A stretch of DNA of 64,000 bases from Heterohyrax brucei. Lineage: Eukaryota > Chordata > Mammalia > Hyracoidea > Procaviidae. The stretch spans positions 143,192,829-143,256,828 of the forward strand of contig CM053143.1 in NCBI GenBank assembly GCA_028571685.1, read 5' to 3'. This document shows, one piece after another, positions 53,730 to 63,849 of this stretch. The notes below the pieces were generated by a model. The model was not told the DNA's origin and searched no databases. It saw only the letters and a list, made by a program, of their open reading frames with translations. Position 1 is the first letter of the stretch; each line of letters begins with the position of its first letter. A program made the translations under genes and the position numbers.

Positions 53730-54322
53730 GCGCTCAGAAAAGTCCCCAGGCACATTATAAAACCACACCAGTTCCCATCAGCTGTATCTCAGAGCCATCC
53801 TATGTTCCACAGCGCTTTCAGGATTGGAACCCTTCAGAAGCCCATCACCAGCCTTCTCTTCTGAGGCAGCTGCAGACAGCCCAGAACCACCAACCATCCC
53901 GGCAGTAGCCGAGCACTCAGTTCCATGTGCCACCCCGAGACCCTTTAGCACCATGTAGGTTCCCAGTAGTTGTGTGTTTCATGAGTGAGCAAACCTGTGA
54001 ACCAATTCTACGCTTTTATGATTTTTAAAAAAATTGTTAACGAATACAGATTTTGATTTAAAAATCGAGAAAAAATTATCTCATTTCAAACACTGGAAGA
54101 ATCATTTCAATGATTTTATTTGGTCACATTTTGCTAGAATTATGTATTAAATTATATTAGGATCAAAGTATAAATAATAACTATATATTTACCTATAGTT
54201 AGTTGCTTAACAGCAACATGTGCTTGGTTGTCCATAATCCTGCTGCATCTTCACTGGTCACAAGTGAGGTCTAAGCAGCGTAACCACGAAGGCTGCAGCT
54301 TGGGAGCTTTTCCAAGGCCCTA
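53730..54322. other. No gene or clear repeat recognised
   Basis: The 71-codon frame at 53693-53908 starts inside the preceding SINE and matches nothing I know. A/T-rich from 54000 to 54200. Confidence 0.35.
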
Positions 54323-54462
54323 CTGCAACCCTATAGGACGGGGTAGAACTCTCCTAGAGGGTTTCCAAAGCTACAAACCTTTACGGAAGCAGGCTGCCAC
54401 ATCTTCCTCCTGACTTTTTGGTTTACTGCTGAGCTCTTAACCACTACGCCACCAGGGCTCCT
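54323..54462 (-). mobile_element. AfroSINE, long subfamily, antisense
   Basis: 'caaccctataggacggggta', 'tacggaagcaggctgccaca' and 'ttaaccactacgccaccagg'; 3' tail is missing. Confidence 0.85.
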
Positions 54463-54489
54463 TTCCAAAGGCTTAGAGAAGAAAAAGAA

Positions 54490-54680
54490 GAGAAAGAGCA
54501 CTTATTAAGTGTCCTTTTATTTACCAACCACATGTGATATGCTGTAGCCTGGTGCCATTCATTCTCACAAAAACTTTGTGAGATGGATGCCATATTTCCA
54601 TTTTGTAGATGGGTAAATCGAGGCTCAGGATATTAAGTAATTTTCTCAGTTATCGAACAACTAGTATTATCCCAAGAACC
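54490..54680 (+). mobile_element. MIR-like ancient SINE
   Basis: 'tctcacaaaaactttgtgag', 'ccattttgtagatgggtaaa' and 'ggctcaggatattaagtaat' are the MIR core. Confidence 0.65.
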
Positions 54681-54968
54681 AAACAATATTCAGTTTATCC
54701 TTAATTATACTTTTGGAGGGAAAAAAGTTCATGAAGGAAGGTTGAGAGCTAGAAAAAGATCTGAAATAAAACAAATGAGTTATTCTGAATATGTAAAGAA
54801 TTTCATGTGTTTGTATGACTCTTTGGGGGAAGAACTGTTCTTCACTAACAAGTTCTATGAAGTTTCATAAAGGCAAGCAAGAATTGAGCTGACAGGAGAA
54901 AGTAAGTTTTTTCTAGAAGCTTTGTTTCTACTATTTTGTTGAACTTAATTAAAATCATTCAAGACACT

Positions 54969-55385
54969 CTAAAGGATAAGTGTCTTGGCCTGACATAGAG
55001 TTGTCAAATATTTTTTCCCATTCTGTAGGTATTCTTTTAATTCTATTAGTAAGTCTTTGGATGAGCAAAAAGGTTTGATTCTTAATAGTTCCCATTTATC
55101 TATTTTTCTCTTCTGTTGATTATGGTTTGCTTGACAGATTTTGGAGCTGTCCACATTCTGTATTAAAACTTCCTTTGTTGTTCCTATGTTTTCTTGGATG
55201 AGCTTTATCGTTTTAGGTTTGATATTCAGGTCTTTTATCCAGTTGGAATTGGTTTTTGTATAAGGTGTAAGATATGACTCTTGTTTCACTTTATTGCAGA
55301 TGGATATCCAATTTTGCCAGCACCATTTGTTGAAGAGACGGTTTTTATCCCAGTTTAATGTCTTAGGGCCTTTGTCGAATATCAA
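54969..55385 (-). pseudogene. L1 ORF2 C-terminal region, truncated
   Basis: 138 codons without a stop. 'LFNKWCWQNWISICNKVKQE' then 'LTPYTKTNSNWIKDLNIKPK' and 'KIDKWELLRIKPFCSSKDLL' match the post-RT region of mammalian L1 ORF2 in order. The zinc-knuckle end of ORF2 is not reached. Confidence 0.85.
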
Positions 55386-55454
55386 CTGTTCATAGGCAGA
55401 TGGTGTCGTCTTTAGGGTCTCAATTCTGTTCCATTGATTGATCTGTCTGTTCTT

Positions 55455-55688
55455 CTACCAGTACCAGGCTGTTTTGACCACTGTAGCAGTGTGGTATGTT
55501 CCAAGGTCAGGTAATGAGAGGCCTCCCAGTGTGTTGTTCTTCTTTAGTAGTACTTTTCTCCAGAGTTTCTTCCCTTTCCAAACAAAATTGGTGATTTGTT
55601 TCTCCATCTTATTAAAAAATGATGCTGGAACTTGTATTGGGATTTCATTATACAAGTAGATTGCTTTGGGTAAAATAGACATTTTCAC
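55455..55688 (-). pseudogene. L1 ORF2 RT-thumb region
   Basis: '[20 protein letters not shown]' and '[20 protein letters not shown]' match the conserved stretch downstream of the L1 RT palm. Out of frame with the following piece. Confidence 0.85.
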
Positions 55689-55962
55689 AATGTTAAGTCT
55701 TCCTATCCATGAGCAGGGTAGGTTTTTCCATTTCTCTAAGTCTCTCTTAGTTTCTTATAGTAAGTGCTTGTAGTTCTCTTTGTAAAGGTCTGTTATTTTC
55801 TGGTTAGATTAATTCCTAGGTACTTTATCTTCTTAGGTGCTATAGTAAATGGTATTGATTTGATATTTCTTCATTAACAGTCTTGGAATCCTAGTGATTT
55901 ACTTATGTTTATCTTGTATCCTGAGACTTTGGTGAAGTCTTCTATCAGTTTGAGTAGTTTAC

Positions 55963-56154
55963 TTATAGATTCTTTGGGATTTTCTGCATATGCAATTGTA
56001 TCATTTGCAAACAGGGAGATTTTAACTTCCTGATGTTGAACCAGCCTTGCATCCCTGGTATGAATCCCACTTGGTCATGATGGATTATTTTCTTGATACA
56101 TTGTTGTATTCTGTTGGCAAGAATTTTGTTGAAGATTTTTGCATCTAGGTTCAT
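55963..56154 (-). pseudogene. L1 ORF2 RT region with an internal deletion
   Basis: '[20 protein letters not shown]' and '[17 protein letters not shown]' are RT motif 0-1 sequence. The next residues, '[15 protein letters not shown]', are frame-shifted remains of '[17 protein letters not shown]', which normally lies well over 100 residues later. The RT motifs between are deleted at about 56020-56030. Confidence 0.8.
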
Positions 56155-57022
56155 GAGTGATATCAGTCTGTAGTTCTCTGTCTTTGTTGGATCTTTCCCT
56201 GGCTTAGGTATCAGGGTTATGCTGGCTTCATAGAATGAGTTTGGGAGTACTCTATCCCTTTCTATACTGTGAAATACTCTCAGTAGTATTGGAGGTAACT
56301 CTTCTCTAACAGCTTGGTAGAATTCTGCAGTGAAGCCATCCCGGGCTTTTTTTTGGTTGGCAGTGTTTTGATGACATTTTCAATCTCTTCTTTGTGATGG
56401 GTTTATTAAGTTGTTCTGCTTCACGTTGTGATAATTTGGGTAGGTGGTGTGAGTCAAGGAATTTGTCCATTTCCTCTAGGTTCTCAAATTTGTTAGAGTA
56501 CAGTCTTTCATAGTATTGTTATGATATTTTTTTTATTTCTGTTGGATCTGTTGTGAACACTGCCCTCTCATTTCTAATTTAGGTTATTTGTTTCCTTTCC
56601 TGCTTTTCTTTAGTAAGTTAAGCCAGTGGTCTGTCAATTTTGTTGATCTTTTCAAAAAACCAGCTTTTGGTCTTTTCAATTGTTTTTCTATTCTCTAATT
56701 CATTTAGCTCTGCTCTAATCTTTATGATCTGTTTTCTTCTGGTGCCTGAGGTGTTCCTCTGTTGGTCTCTCTCTACTTGTTCAAGCTGTAGGGTTAGTTC
56801 CTTGATTTGGTTTCTTTCTTCCTTCCAGATGTGTGCCTAATGGAGATAAACAGACCTCTGAGTACTGCTTTGTCTGTATCCCATAGGTTCTTTCGTTCTC
56901 ATTGTAAAAATACTCTCTGTGTTGTCAGGTGTCTCACTCTGTTCAGGTACTCCAATTAATCGAAGGTTGTTCCTCTTAATAGAGTTCCACATAGTTCTTA
57001 ACGCTTCTTCATTTTTCTTGTT

Positions 57023-57379
57023 TCAGTTTTCTGATTTCTGCTCATAGAAGCTGGCATCAGTAGCTCTGTCTGGCAAGTCAGAAATTCCTTTTTCCATTTG
57101 TTCCATTCTATTTTCTTGGCTTTGCATGGAAGTTTCTAAGTCTTTGATTTTGTTCTTGATCTGTTGGATTTCAGAGTACTGGTGTTCCATCAGATCAAAC
57201 AGCCTGTTTAATTTCTCGTTTTGTTCTGCTGCATTTTGTATAAGGTCTAGAAGGGCTCTGCATATAATCATTTTGTATTCACTTTCTGATGCTTTCATAA
57301 AAGTTTCTTCATCTGGAAAACTCCTTGGTTGCTTTGTTTGGGAGCCTTCTGAAGCCATAGGTGATTTCTTGGGTGCCAC
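57023..57379 (-). pseudogene. L1 ORF1 N-terminal half (coiled coil)
   Basis: 118 codons beginning 'MAPKKSPMASEGSQTKQPRS'. Residues about 55-105 form a heptad-rich coiled coil ('NKIKDLETSMQSQENRMEQM'), the trimerisation part of L1 ORF1 protein. Further left a different frame still reads 'NEEALRTMWNSIKRNNLRLI' and 'GVPEQSETPDN', the RRM start, and then the sequence jumps to mid-ORF2 near 56880. So ORF1 is broken by a frameshift and a deletion. Confidence 0.8.
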
Positions 57380-58392
57380 AAGTGTCTGTTGCTTTTCGGA
57401 TCCCCTTTGAGTAAGTAGAGGCTGGAAGAGATACTGTCAGGATGGACTGCAGATGTTTCTCTAGGCTGTCTTAAAATGTAAAGCAAAAGGTATCTGACCA
57501 CTTCCCAAGTCAGTCAGGATTTCAGGTGTAGAGGTCCCTCTTCCCAACTGGCAAAGTAAGCACCTCTATATCCAACCCCAGATGAAACAAACTAGTTCAG
57601 AATACAGCAATGCTACTGCCCTGTTGGCCTCTGCTGACAGGGCCCAGCTTTAGGTGACATTGTGTAAAGTACTGCGTTTGTGATAGAGAAGCACTCTCCT
57701 GTGGGCAGGCTCTGGCTCCTAAGCTAAGAATTAGATCCAGCTGCAGCCACTATATCCAAGATTGAGCCCTCCACACAGGCAGCAGATAGAGGGGCTACAG
57801 GTGCTGAGAGATAGTGATTCCTCTGTCTCTGTTGCTGGGCTCCTACTGTGGGCGACACTGTGTAAATTACTGCTTTTCTGTCAGAGCATTGCTGTGCTGT
57901 TTGCAGGCGCTGGCTCCCAGGCTAAGTATTATGTCCTGCTGAAATCTCTGTACCCAACATGGCATCCTGCACACTGGCAGTGCAATTCTGTACAAACTCC
58001 GCTGTCGCAGTGATAAAAGTGGCTAGATTAACAAAGTCCTAATCCTGGCTTTCAACATATGGGAATTTCACCTGCCTATCCCCCCAGCAGTGCATCTGAG
58101 TCTAACCGCTAGGCAAGACCCAGCTCTGCCTGCCAGCCAAGACAGAGAAAAAAAAAGTCAAAATAGTGCCTTTACCTTTAGTCCAGGAGAAGCAGGGCTA
58201 GCCAGGAGTGGGAGTCAGCAAAAGAGAGGAGGTTTTTTTGCTCAGTTGTATGAAGTCCAAATGAACAGCCCTGTGCCGTGTTCTGGGGCTGATTAGGTGA
58301 TCTGAAGGCTCCGTTTGATTATCAGTTCAGGTCTTGGTTTCCAGAGGTATATAGGGAGACGTGTGCTTAGTCTGCCATCTTGACCTACCATT
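57380..58392 (-). promoter_or_regulatory. L1 5' UTR (antisense)
   Basis: About 1 kb between the element start and ORF1. Contains two similar GC-richer stretches around 57620-57720 and 57820-57920 ('gacattgtgtaaagtactgc' and 'gacactgtgtaaattactgc'), which suggests a tandem-repeated (monomer-like) 5' UTR. Confidence 0.6.
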
Positions 58393-58393
58393 G

Positions 58394-58512
58394 TGAGTCT
58401 AAGGAACATTCCTATGGTATTTAAGACCTATCTATTTGCTTCTGCTGACAGTCTATGGAATATTCAATATTTTTTGCCAGCAACACAATTCAAATGTATT
58501 ATTTCTTCCTCT
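58394..58512 (-). mobile_element. RTE1 fragment, antisense
   Basis: 'gagtctaaggaacattccta' and 'atggaatattcaatattttt' are RTE1 3' region; abuts the L1 5' end. The matching other half is not on the far side of L1. Confidence 0.7.
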
Positions 58513-58652
58513 CTTTTCCTTTTTACCCCTTTTGTGACTGAATTATTTTTTGTCTGTAAATTTTTGGTGATGTCATGTTTCTTCACTAATTGAGTGCATG
58601 CTGGGTGATTGAGTGTTGCTAATTTGTATTGTGAATGATGGATTTTTCAAAC

Positions 58653-59049
58653 ATTGTGTGGGTGTTGGGGAGAGGTTGGCCTGGAACAGAGGCAGAAACA
58701 CACTAGTCCAAGGACCCAGTGAAATTTATTGGAAGAGAAACAGAGTGGGGTCTGAGCCCAAAGTGGCTCAGCCCACCTCTCCCTAGTAGGGCAGGTTTTT
58801 CGTAGTTTTAAAGTTTCAATGAGGTAGTGTGGGGTGAGGTGGTTTGTGGTTTGATGAGGAAAGAAAGAGGAGTAGCAAGAAATTCTGGTTAGGGGAGTTA
58901 TGGTTTAAATGAGGAGTAAATGTTGATTAGAATGGAAAGGGCTAAGGTTTGTTTATGGTCAAGATTTTGATAAGGGAAGAGCTTTCAATTAGGAGGGCGG
59001 GGAAGACAGGCTTAAAGTTATTTATGGTTATTGTTAGAGATTTTTTGGG
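58653..59049 (-). mobile_element. ERV-type LTR, minus strand (bounds approximate)
   Basis: The left end 'tgtgtgggtgttgggg' is a CA-type LTR end in antisense. Minus AATAAA at 58730-58725. Pattern of A/G-rich U3 with 'ggttaggggag' runs fits an LTR. Retrovirus-like family not named; no internal genes recognised. Confidence 0.5.
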
Positions 59050-59530
59050 TGCAGTGAGTTTCCCTTAATGGAAAGTATGTAGAGGAAAAAACCAGAGAGA
59101 GGAGAAGAAAGAAAGGGAAAGTTTATTTGCGTCCTGGGTGGCTTTACAGAGTTCTTGGATGGGAGTCTGTAGAACCACGTGCTGGCTCGGGGGTCAGGGG
59201 TTTATAAAGGGGGGCGGACCTTACTGAGGACAGCACAGAAAACAGTGCTGTGACAATGAGGATGGTATCTGTGGCAAGTAGCCTATGGGGTTGTGGACGA
59301 TTAAAGTTACTTAATTAACATAAGGGGGTTTCATTTCAGTGGAGTTGAGCCTATGGGAAAGGAGTGATAGCTATTGGGGATGGACAGCTCATCTCATTTG
59401 AATGGAATTTCAGGAATAGCTGGCAGATAAAATGTTTTGACTCGGGCCAGGAAGCTCCGGGAATGGTAGGGGAGGGGGCTTGGGTTTCAGCCTAATAGTT
59501 ATACCAGGTGGGGCCTACCAGGCTGTTTTC
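59050..59530 (-). mobile_element. Second ERV-type LTR, minus strand (bounds approximate)
   Basis: Minus-strand TATA box 'tttataaa' at 59208-59201, then AATAAA at 59127-59122, about 75 bp later, as in U3-R of an LTR. It is adjacent to another minus-strand LTR with no internal sequence between. Confidence 0.5.
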
Positions 59531-60180
59531 AGCTGATGGCTTTTCTGATCATTGGATAAAACGATCTCCCAGAAGGACAAAGTCCTCTCAACAGAGCTCC
59601 CTCAGTAGGAAGTGTATCTCCCAGGAGACTTGTTGATATCATGGAGCCGATTAGACCTCGAGTGACTTGATTTGGTTTCAAAACTAGCAATATCTGTCTC
59701 CCAAAGGGTGGCAAATTGGAATCCCCCCACCCCCAAAGCACATGAGGATGCATCCTTTTCAGCAGCAAATGACAGAAAAGTTCATTAAGGGTAAGTACAT
59801 TCCAAAGAGGGAACGGGTCAGTCTCCATGAGCGGAAAAAGACCTCGCATAGATTTGGGGGGTGCTTTTTATAGGCCAAAGCTGGGGGTGATATCATAGAT
59901 GGGAGGGGGAGGTAGCAACTTGGCTTCTGGATTGTGCCTGAGGCCACGGTAGCCACCTCACAACTACCAGAAAGAATTGTTCTATTTGTATTACAATGGC
60001 CAGGAAGAACCCATATCTGCATCACAAACTGCCAGGGAGAGCTGCTGATATGTGGCAGATCATGTTCCCCTGGCAACTTTATCAGTACTGTGTTCTATAA
60101 TGCAAACTATGACTTTTGGTATCCCTAGAAACTGTTGGATTCTGGAATAAAATTACTGTTAGTATTCGGTGGCAGAGATA
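59531..60180 (-). mobile_element. Possible ERV-related sequence, unassigned
   Basis: Two overlapping open frames on the minus strand (59529-59849, 59759-60076; about 105 codons each) have no domain I recognise. By position it could be ERV internal or LTR sequence. Low certainty. Confidence 0.25.
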
Positions 60181-60552
60181 AGTTCCCTAGGTAACCTTGA
60201 CAGACTGGACAGAGGATAGGTGGAATGAGGCAGTACATTAAGGACACTACCTTGAGTGTGTACTCTGTAAATGACACTTATCTGTACCAAAGGGTACCGA
60301 GTATATCAAAGACACATGCTTGCCTGGTTTGGCACCGGAAAATACCGTATGCACTTGAATATCACCTAGTCCTGAAAACTGCACCATACCAGCAACACAC
60401 ACAAAATAGTAAATAAAATTACAAGCCTTATCTAGTTGCTTAGAATGCCAAAAGACAAAAAACAAGAAAGGCTTTTATCTGTACCACTGAACACAAACTG
60501 CCTGAAGAATACATTTTTACCGTGGTTTGAGTCTGGAAATTACTCATTAACT

Positions 60553-61081
60553 TGTATATAACTGATGAAATGAGACATAAGTGACTCCATTTTGAGGAAG
60601 GGTGCAGTGAAAATTCAGGGTATTAAAGTGAAAGTCTCCAGGAACCAACTTAATAGCAGAAAATACCATTAGTCTCACCTTTGTCTTGCAAAACATCTGT
60701 CTGTCACAAGACAAAGCCTGGTGACAGCCTTGCAAATGACCCCTACACCTTGACCACAATCTACTAAAACATTTGCTAATGACCACATTTTACAACTATC
60801 AGGAATTCCGTGTGGCTGAAACATTCACTAATGACTATATTTTATAACTTACAAAAATTCCATATGGCCTCAGCCAATCAATGCAAAGACCAGCTCCCCC
60901 TCCCTGCTTTGCAGTTTCGTGGTTTAAATGCTGCACGCTAGGGAAGCTGGGGGTCGCCTCCTGCTCTGCATAGTTTGGAGTGCTCCCCTGGTGCACCAGC
61001 CTTTTTCCTAGTGGGCACATTTTTAATAAAACTTGACTTTAAAGAGAATCTGTGTTGCACCTTGAAATCCAGACCCTAACA
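60553..61081 (+). mobile_element. Solo LTR, ERV1/gammaretrovirus-type
   Basis: TG...CA element of 529 bp: 'tgtatataactgatgaaatg' with 'gtgactccattttgagg', a CCAAT box ('agccaatcaatgc') near 60874, a degenerate TATA ('ggtttaaatg') near 60920, and AATAAA at 61025-61030, followed by 'ctgtgttgcacc' and the end 'agaccctaaca'. That is the standard U3-R-U5 layout. No internal viral genes. Confidence 0.75.
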
Positions 61082-61305
61082 TTACCAAATCATGGAAACT
61101 ATACTTTCCCACCAACACTCAGGAAGTTGTAAGACTTATCACATTGTACAGAAACCCGATTTCACAAAAGTTTTTTTAAAAATCATTTTTCAAAGTGCAT
61201 CCCTCTCAGCCTTTAAATGTGATTCCTACCAACTTTCTGTTTTTTTTTTCTACCTAGTTATTCAAGCACCTGCCCCTTCAGCAGCACCTTATTAAAGTGA
61301 AAGTG

Positions 61306-61473
61306 TGGAAACCCTGGAGGCATGGTGCTTAAGTGCTACATCTACTACAGAAAGGTCAGAAGTTTGAAACCTCCAGGCGCTCCTTGGAACCCTATGGGGC
61401 AGTTCTACTCTGACCTACAGAATCACTCCATGAGTCAGAATCAACCCGATGGCAGTGGCAAGTTTGGTTTTTT
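61306..61473 (+). mobile_element. AfroSINE
   Basis: 'tggaaaccctggaggcatgg' to 'cgatggcagtggcaagtttg', full length. Confidence 0.92.
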
Positions 61474-61811
61474 ACAATAAAATCCCAGGAAAGGAAAAGG
61501 TCCACAGTATTTACACATACCCTGAGTAAGGAAAGGGTTATTGTCCAACCCTCCCATGCATATGAGGTGATTGAAAAGACCACAGACTTGCTAAAACCGT
61601 GGAGAGTGCGTGAAGGCCTAAAGCTATTGCCCTGAGATAATTTCTAAACCTTAAACCAAAAATATCCCCTGAAATCACCTTAAAACTGAACAATAAAAGA
61701 CAAACAAAAGAACCTGTTAATGTCAAGTAGATTGTGACTCTTTGCAAAACAGTAATTTATCTTAGCTAATAAAACAATGTTTATCTTAACTAATAAAAGA
61801 GTTCTGTCTTA

Positions 61812-62428
61812 AATATTATCCACTGTTAGTGCTGCCAGTCTATTCTGATTCATAGCAGCCCTGTGTACAACAGAACACCACACAGTCCTGCACCGTCTTC
61901 ACAACTGTTGTGATGCTTGAGCCCACTGTTACAGGCACTCTGCCAATCTGTCTCATGGAGGATCTTCCTCTTTTTGGTTGATTCTCTACTTTAACAAACA
62001 TAGTACCCTCCTCCAGGAACTGATCCCTCCTGACACCATGTCCAAGTGTGTGAGATGCAATCTTGCCATTCTTGCTTCTAAAAAGCATTCTGATTGTACT
62101 TCTTCCAAGACAGGTTTGTTCATTCTCCTGGTAGCCCATGATATATTCAGTATTTTTTTTTTTTTTTTGCCAACACCATAATTCAAAGGAATTGTTTTTT
62201 CTTTGGTCTTCTTATTCATTTTGACATGTGTATGAAGGGACTGAAAAACACCATGGCTTGGATCAGGTGCTTCTTAGTCCTTAAAGTGTGTCTTTGCCTT
62301 TTAGCTCTTTAAGGAGATCTCCAGCAGCGATTTGCCCAGTGCAAAGTATCACTTGTTTTCTTGACTGCTGCTTCCATGGACTTTGATTGCAGATACAAGT
62401 AAAATGAAATCATTGACAACTTCAGTAT
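61812..62428 (-). mobile_element. RTE1 3' region, antisense
   Basis: 'gtctattctgattcatagca', 'gatcttcctctttttggttg', 'catgtccaagtgtgtgagat', 'caaagtatcacttgttttct'; a T-run expansion at 62152-62168. Confidence 0.85.
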
Positions 62429-62429
62429 T

Positions 62430-62965
62430 TCCTTTGTTTGCCAAGAAGTCATTAAAAAGACGGAAGAATGAAAAGATTATAAAGGATGTCAGAAGAGACT
62501 CTGACATTTGCTCTTGAACACAGACTAGCTGAGGTGAAAGGGAGCAATGAAAAAGCAGAAGGACTAAACGGAAGATTGCAAAGTGCCGCTCGAGAACAGA
62601 AAGGAAAGTATTGTAAAGAAATGGGCCAAGACCTGGTGAGAGGAAGTCAAAACGTAAAAATACGTGCATTTCTCAAACTGAAAGAATTGGAAAAAAAAAA
62701 AAAATTCATGCTTCAAGTTTTAATACTGAAGGGTTCTACTGGGAAAATACTAAATGATACAGGAGGCATCAAAAAACAAACAAACAAACAAACAAAAAAG
62801 ATGGAGGGAATACAGAATCCCAGTACCAAAATGAATTGGTTAACATTCAACTGTTTCAGGAGGTAGCATATGACCAAGAAGCAATGCTACTGGAGGAAGA
62901 GGTCTACACTGCACTAAAAACAGGAGGTATCTTTAGGGGATCAAACTGCCAATGGCAGCTGGAAA
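62430..62965 (+). pseudogene. RTE1 mid-coding fragment (linker before RT), sense
   Basis: The plus strand has 'MSEETLTFALEHRLAEVKGS', then 'EKKKKFMLQVLILKGSTGKI', matching the RTE1 region between endonuclease and RT. The 126-codon frame runs through an expanded A-run and a (caaa)n tract, and stops before the RT. Ends at 'ctgcactaaaaacaggagg'. Upstream of this in RTE1 order should be the endonuclease; instead the preceding DNA is antisense RTE1. Confidence 0.8.
62770..62800. repeat. (caaa)n microsatellite inside RTE1
   Basis: 'acaaacaaacaaacaaac' interrupts the RTE1 reading frame. Confidence 0.95.
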
Positions 62966-62984
62966 GATGAAACAGCAACGGTAG

Positions 62985-63150
62985 GTGGCAGTGAGTTTAT
63001 GTTAATGAGGGGGGAACAACTCAGAAAAGGAGGCTTAAAATGGCCACAAAACAAGAATAATATAATCAGTGTTACTAAACTGTACACGTAGAAACAGTGT
63101 ACGATTTGCTATGTGTATTCTCACCAACAACAAAATAATTAAAATTAGGA
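62985..63150 (+). mobile_element. L1 3'-terminal fragment, sense
   Basis: 'gcagtgagtttatgttaatg' and 'aaactgtacacgtagaaaca' parallel 2260-2475; A/T-rich end. Confidence 0.5.
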
Positions 63151-63179
63151 CTAAAAAAAGGTCAAGGCTTGGGCCACGG

Positions 63180-63745
63180 GCACTTTAATCAAAGTACCAT
63201 CTTTGTTTTTCTAACACTTTAAAGAAATCTTTTGGAAGAGATTTACCCAATGCAATGTATCATTTGATGACCTGATGGCTGGTTGCAAGGGTGTTGATTA
63301 TTGATCTAAGTAGAATGGAATGTTTGACAACTTCAGTCTCTGTATCAATTATCATGATGCTGTTTCCTGGCCCAGTGTGCTGATTTTCAGTTTCATTGTG
63401 TTCAGGTGTCATCATGCTGAAGAGTGTAGCTTTTGACCTTCCTCTGTAAGCGCTTTGATTCATTTTCAGCAAGCAAGGGTGTATCATCTGCATATTACAG
63501 GTTATTAATTAGTCTTCCTCCAATCCTGCTGCTGAATTAATCTTCAGATAGTCCCGTTTCTTGGATTTTTTGTCCAGAAATACAGGTGGAATATGTATGG
63601 TAAAAGGATTTAGTCTTACTGCCCGCTTTTTTCAGTTTTAAACCATGCAGTAGCCCCTTGGTCTGTTTGTATGACTGCCTTTTGGTCTGCGTGTGGGTTC
63701 AATATAAGCACAAATAAGTGTTATGGAATTCTCTTTCTTTGTAAT
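63180..63745 (-). mobile_element. RTE1 RT-region fragment, antisense
   Basis: 'ttacccaatgcaatgtatca', 'tatcatgatgctgtttcctg', 'cattttcagcaagcaagggt', 'gtgtatcatctgcatattac', 'ttttaaaccatgcagtagcc'. Here the antisense 'atcatctgcata' still encodes YADD on the minus strand, but the surrounding frame has stops. Confidence 0.8.
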
Positions 63746-63849
63746 GTTATGAATAGCATTACAGAACTAGTTAACATTATGCAAGTTGTTATTGTAAAAT
63801 AAAACTGAATTTTAGTAAATACAGAATCTATAACAATCACTTGATATGT

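Larger units (their letters stand above)
54963..58392 (-). mobile_element. L1 LINE, antisense, internally deleted (3.4 kb)
   Basis: The 5' end at 58392 reads, on the minus strand, 'tcaagatggcagactaagc', a normal L1 start. It includes a ~1 kb 5' UTR, an ORF1 fragment (57379-57023), and ORF2 pieces. A full L1 is about 6-7 kb, so nearly half is gone. Missing are the C-terminal half of ORF1, the ORF2 endonuclease, the central RT, and everything 3' of about 54963 including the poly(A). No T-run is present at the left edge, so the 3' end was lost rather than being a normal insertion end. Confidence 0.85.

Noticed and set aside
59529-60076. Two ~105-codon minus-strand frames near the LTRs
   Set aside because: No retroviral or host domain seen; kept only as an unassigned ERV-adjacent region.
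62486-62866. 126-codon plus-strand frame as a host gene
   Set aside because: Matches the RTE1 region before the RT; passes through an A-run and a (caaa)n tract.
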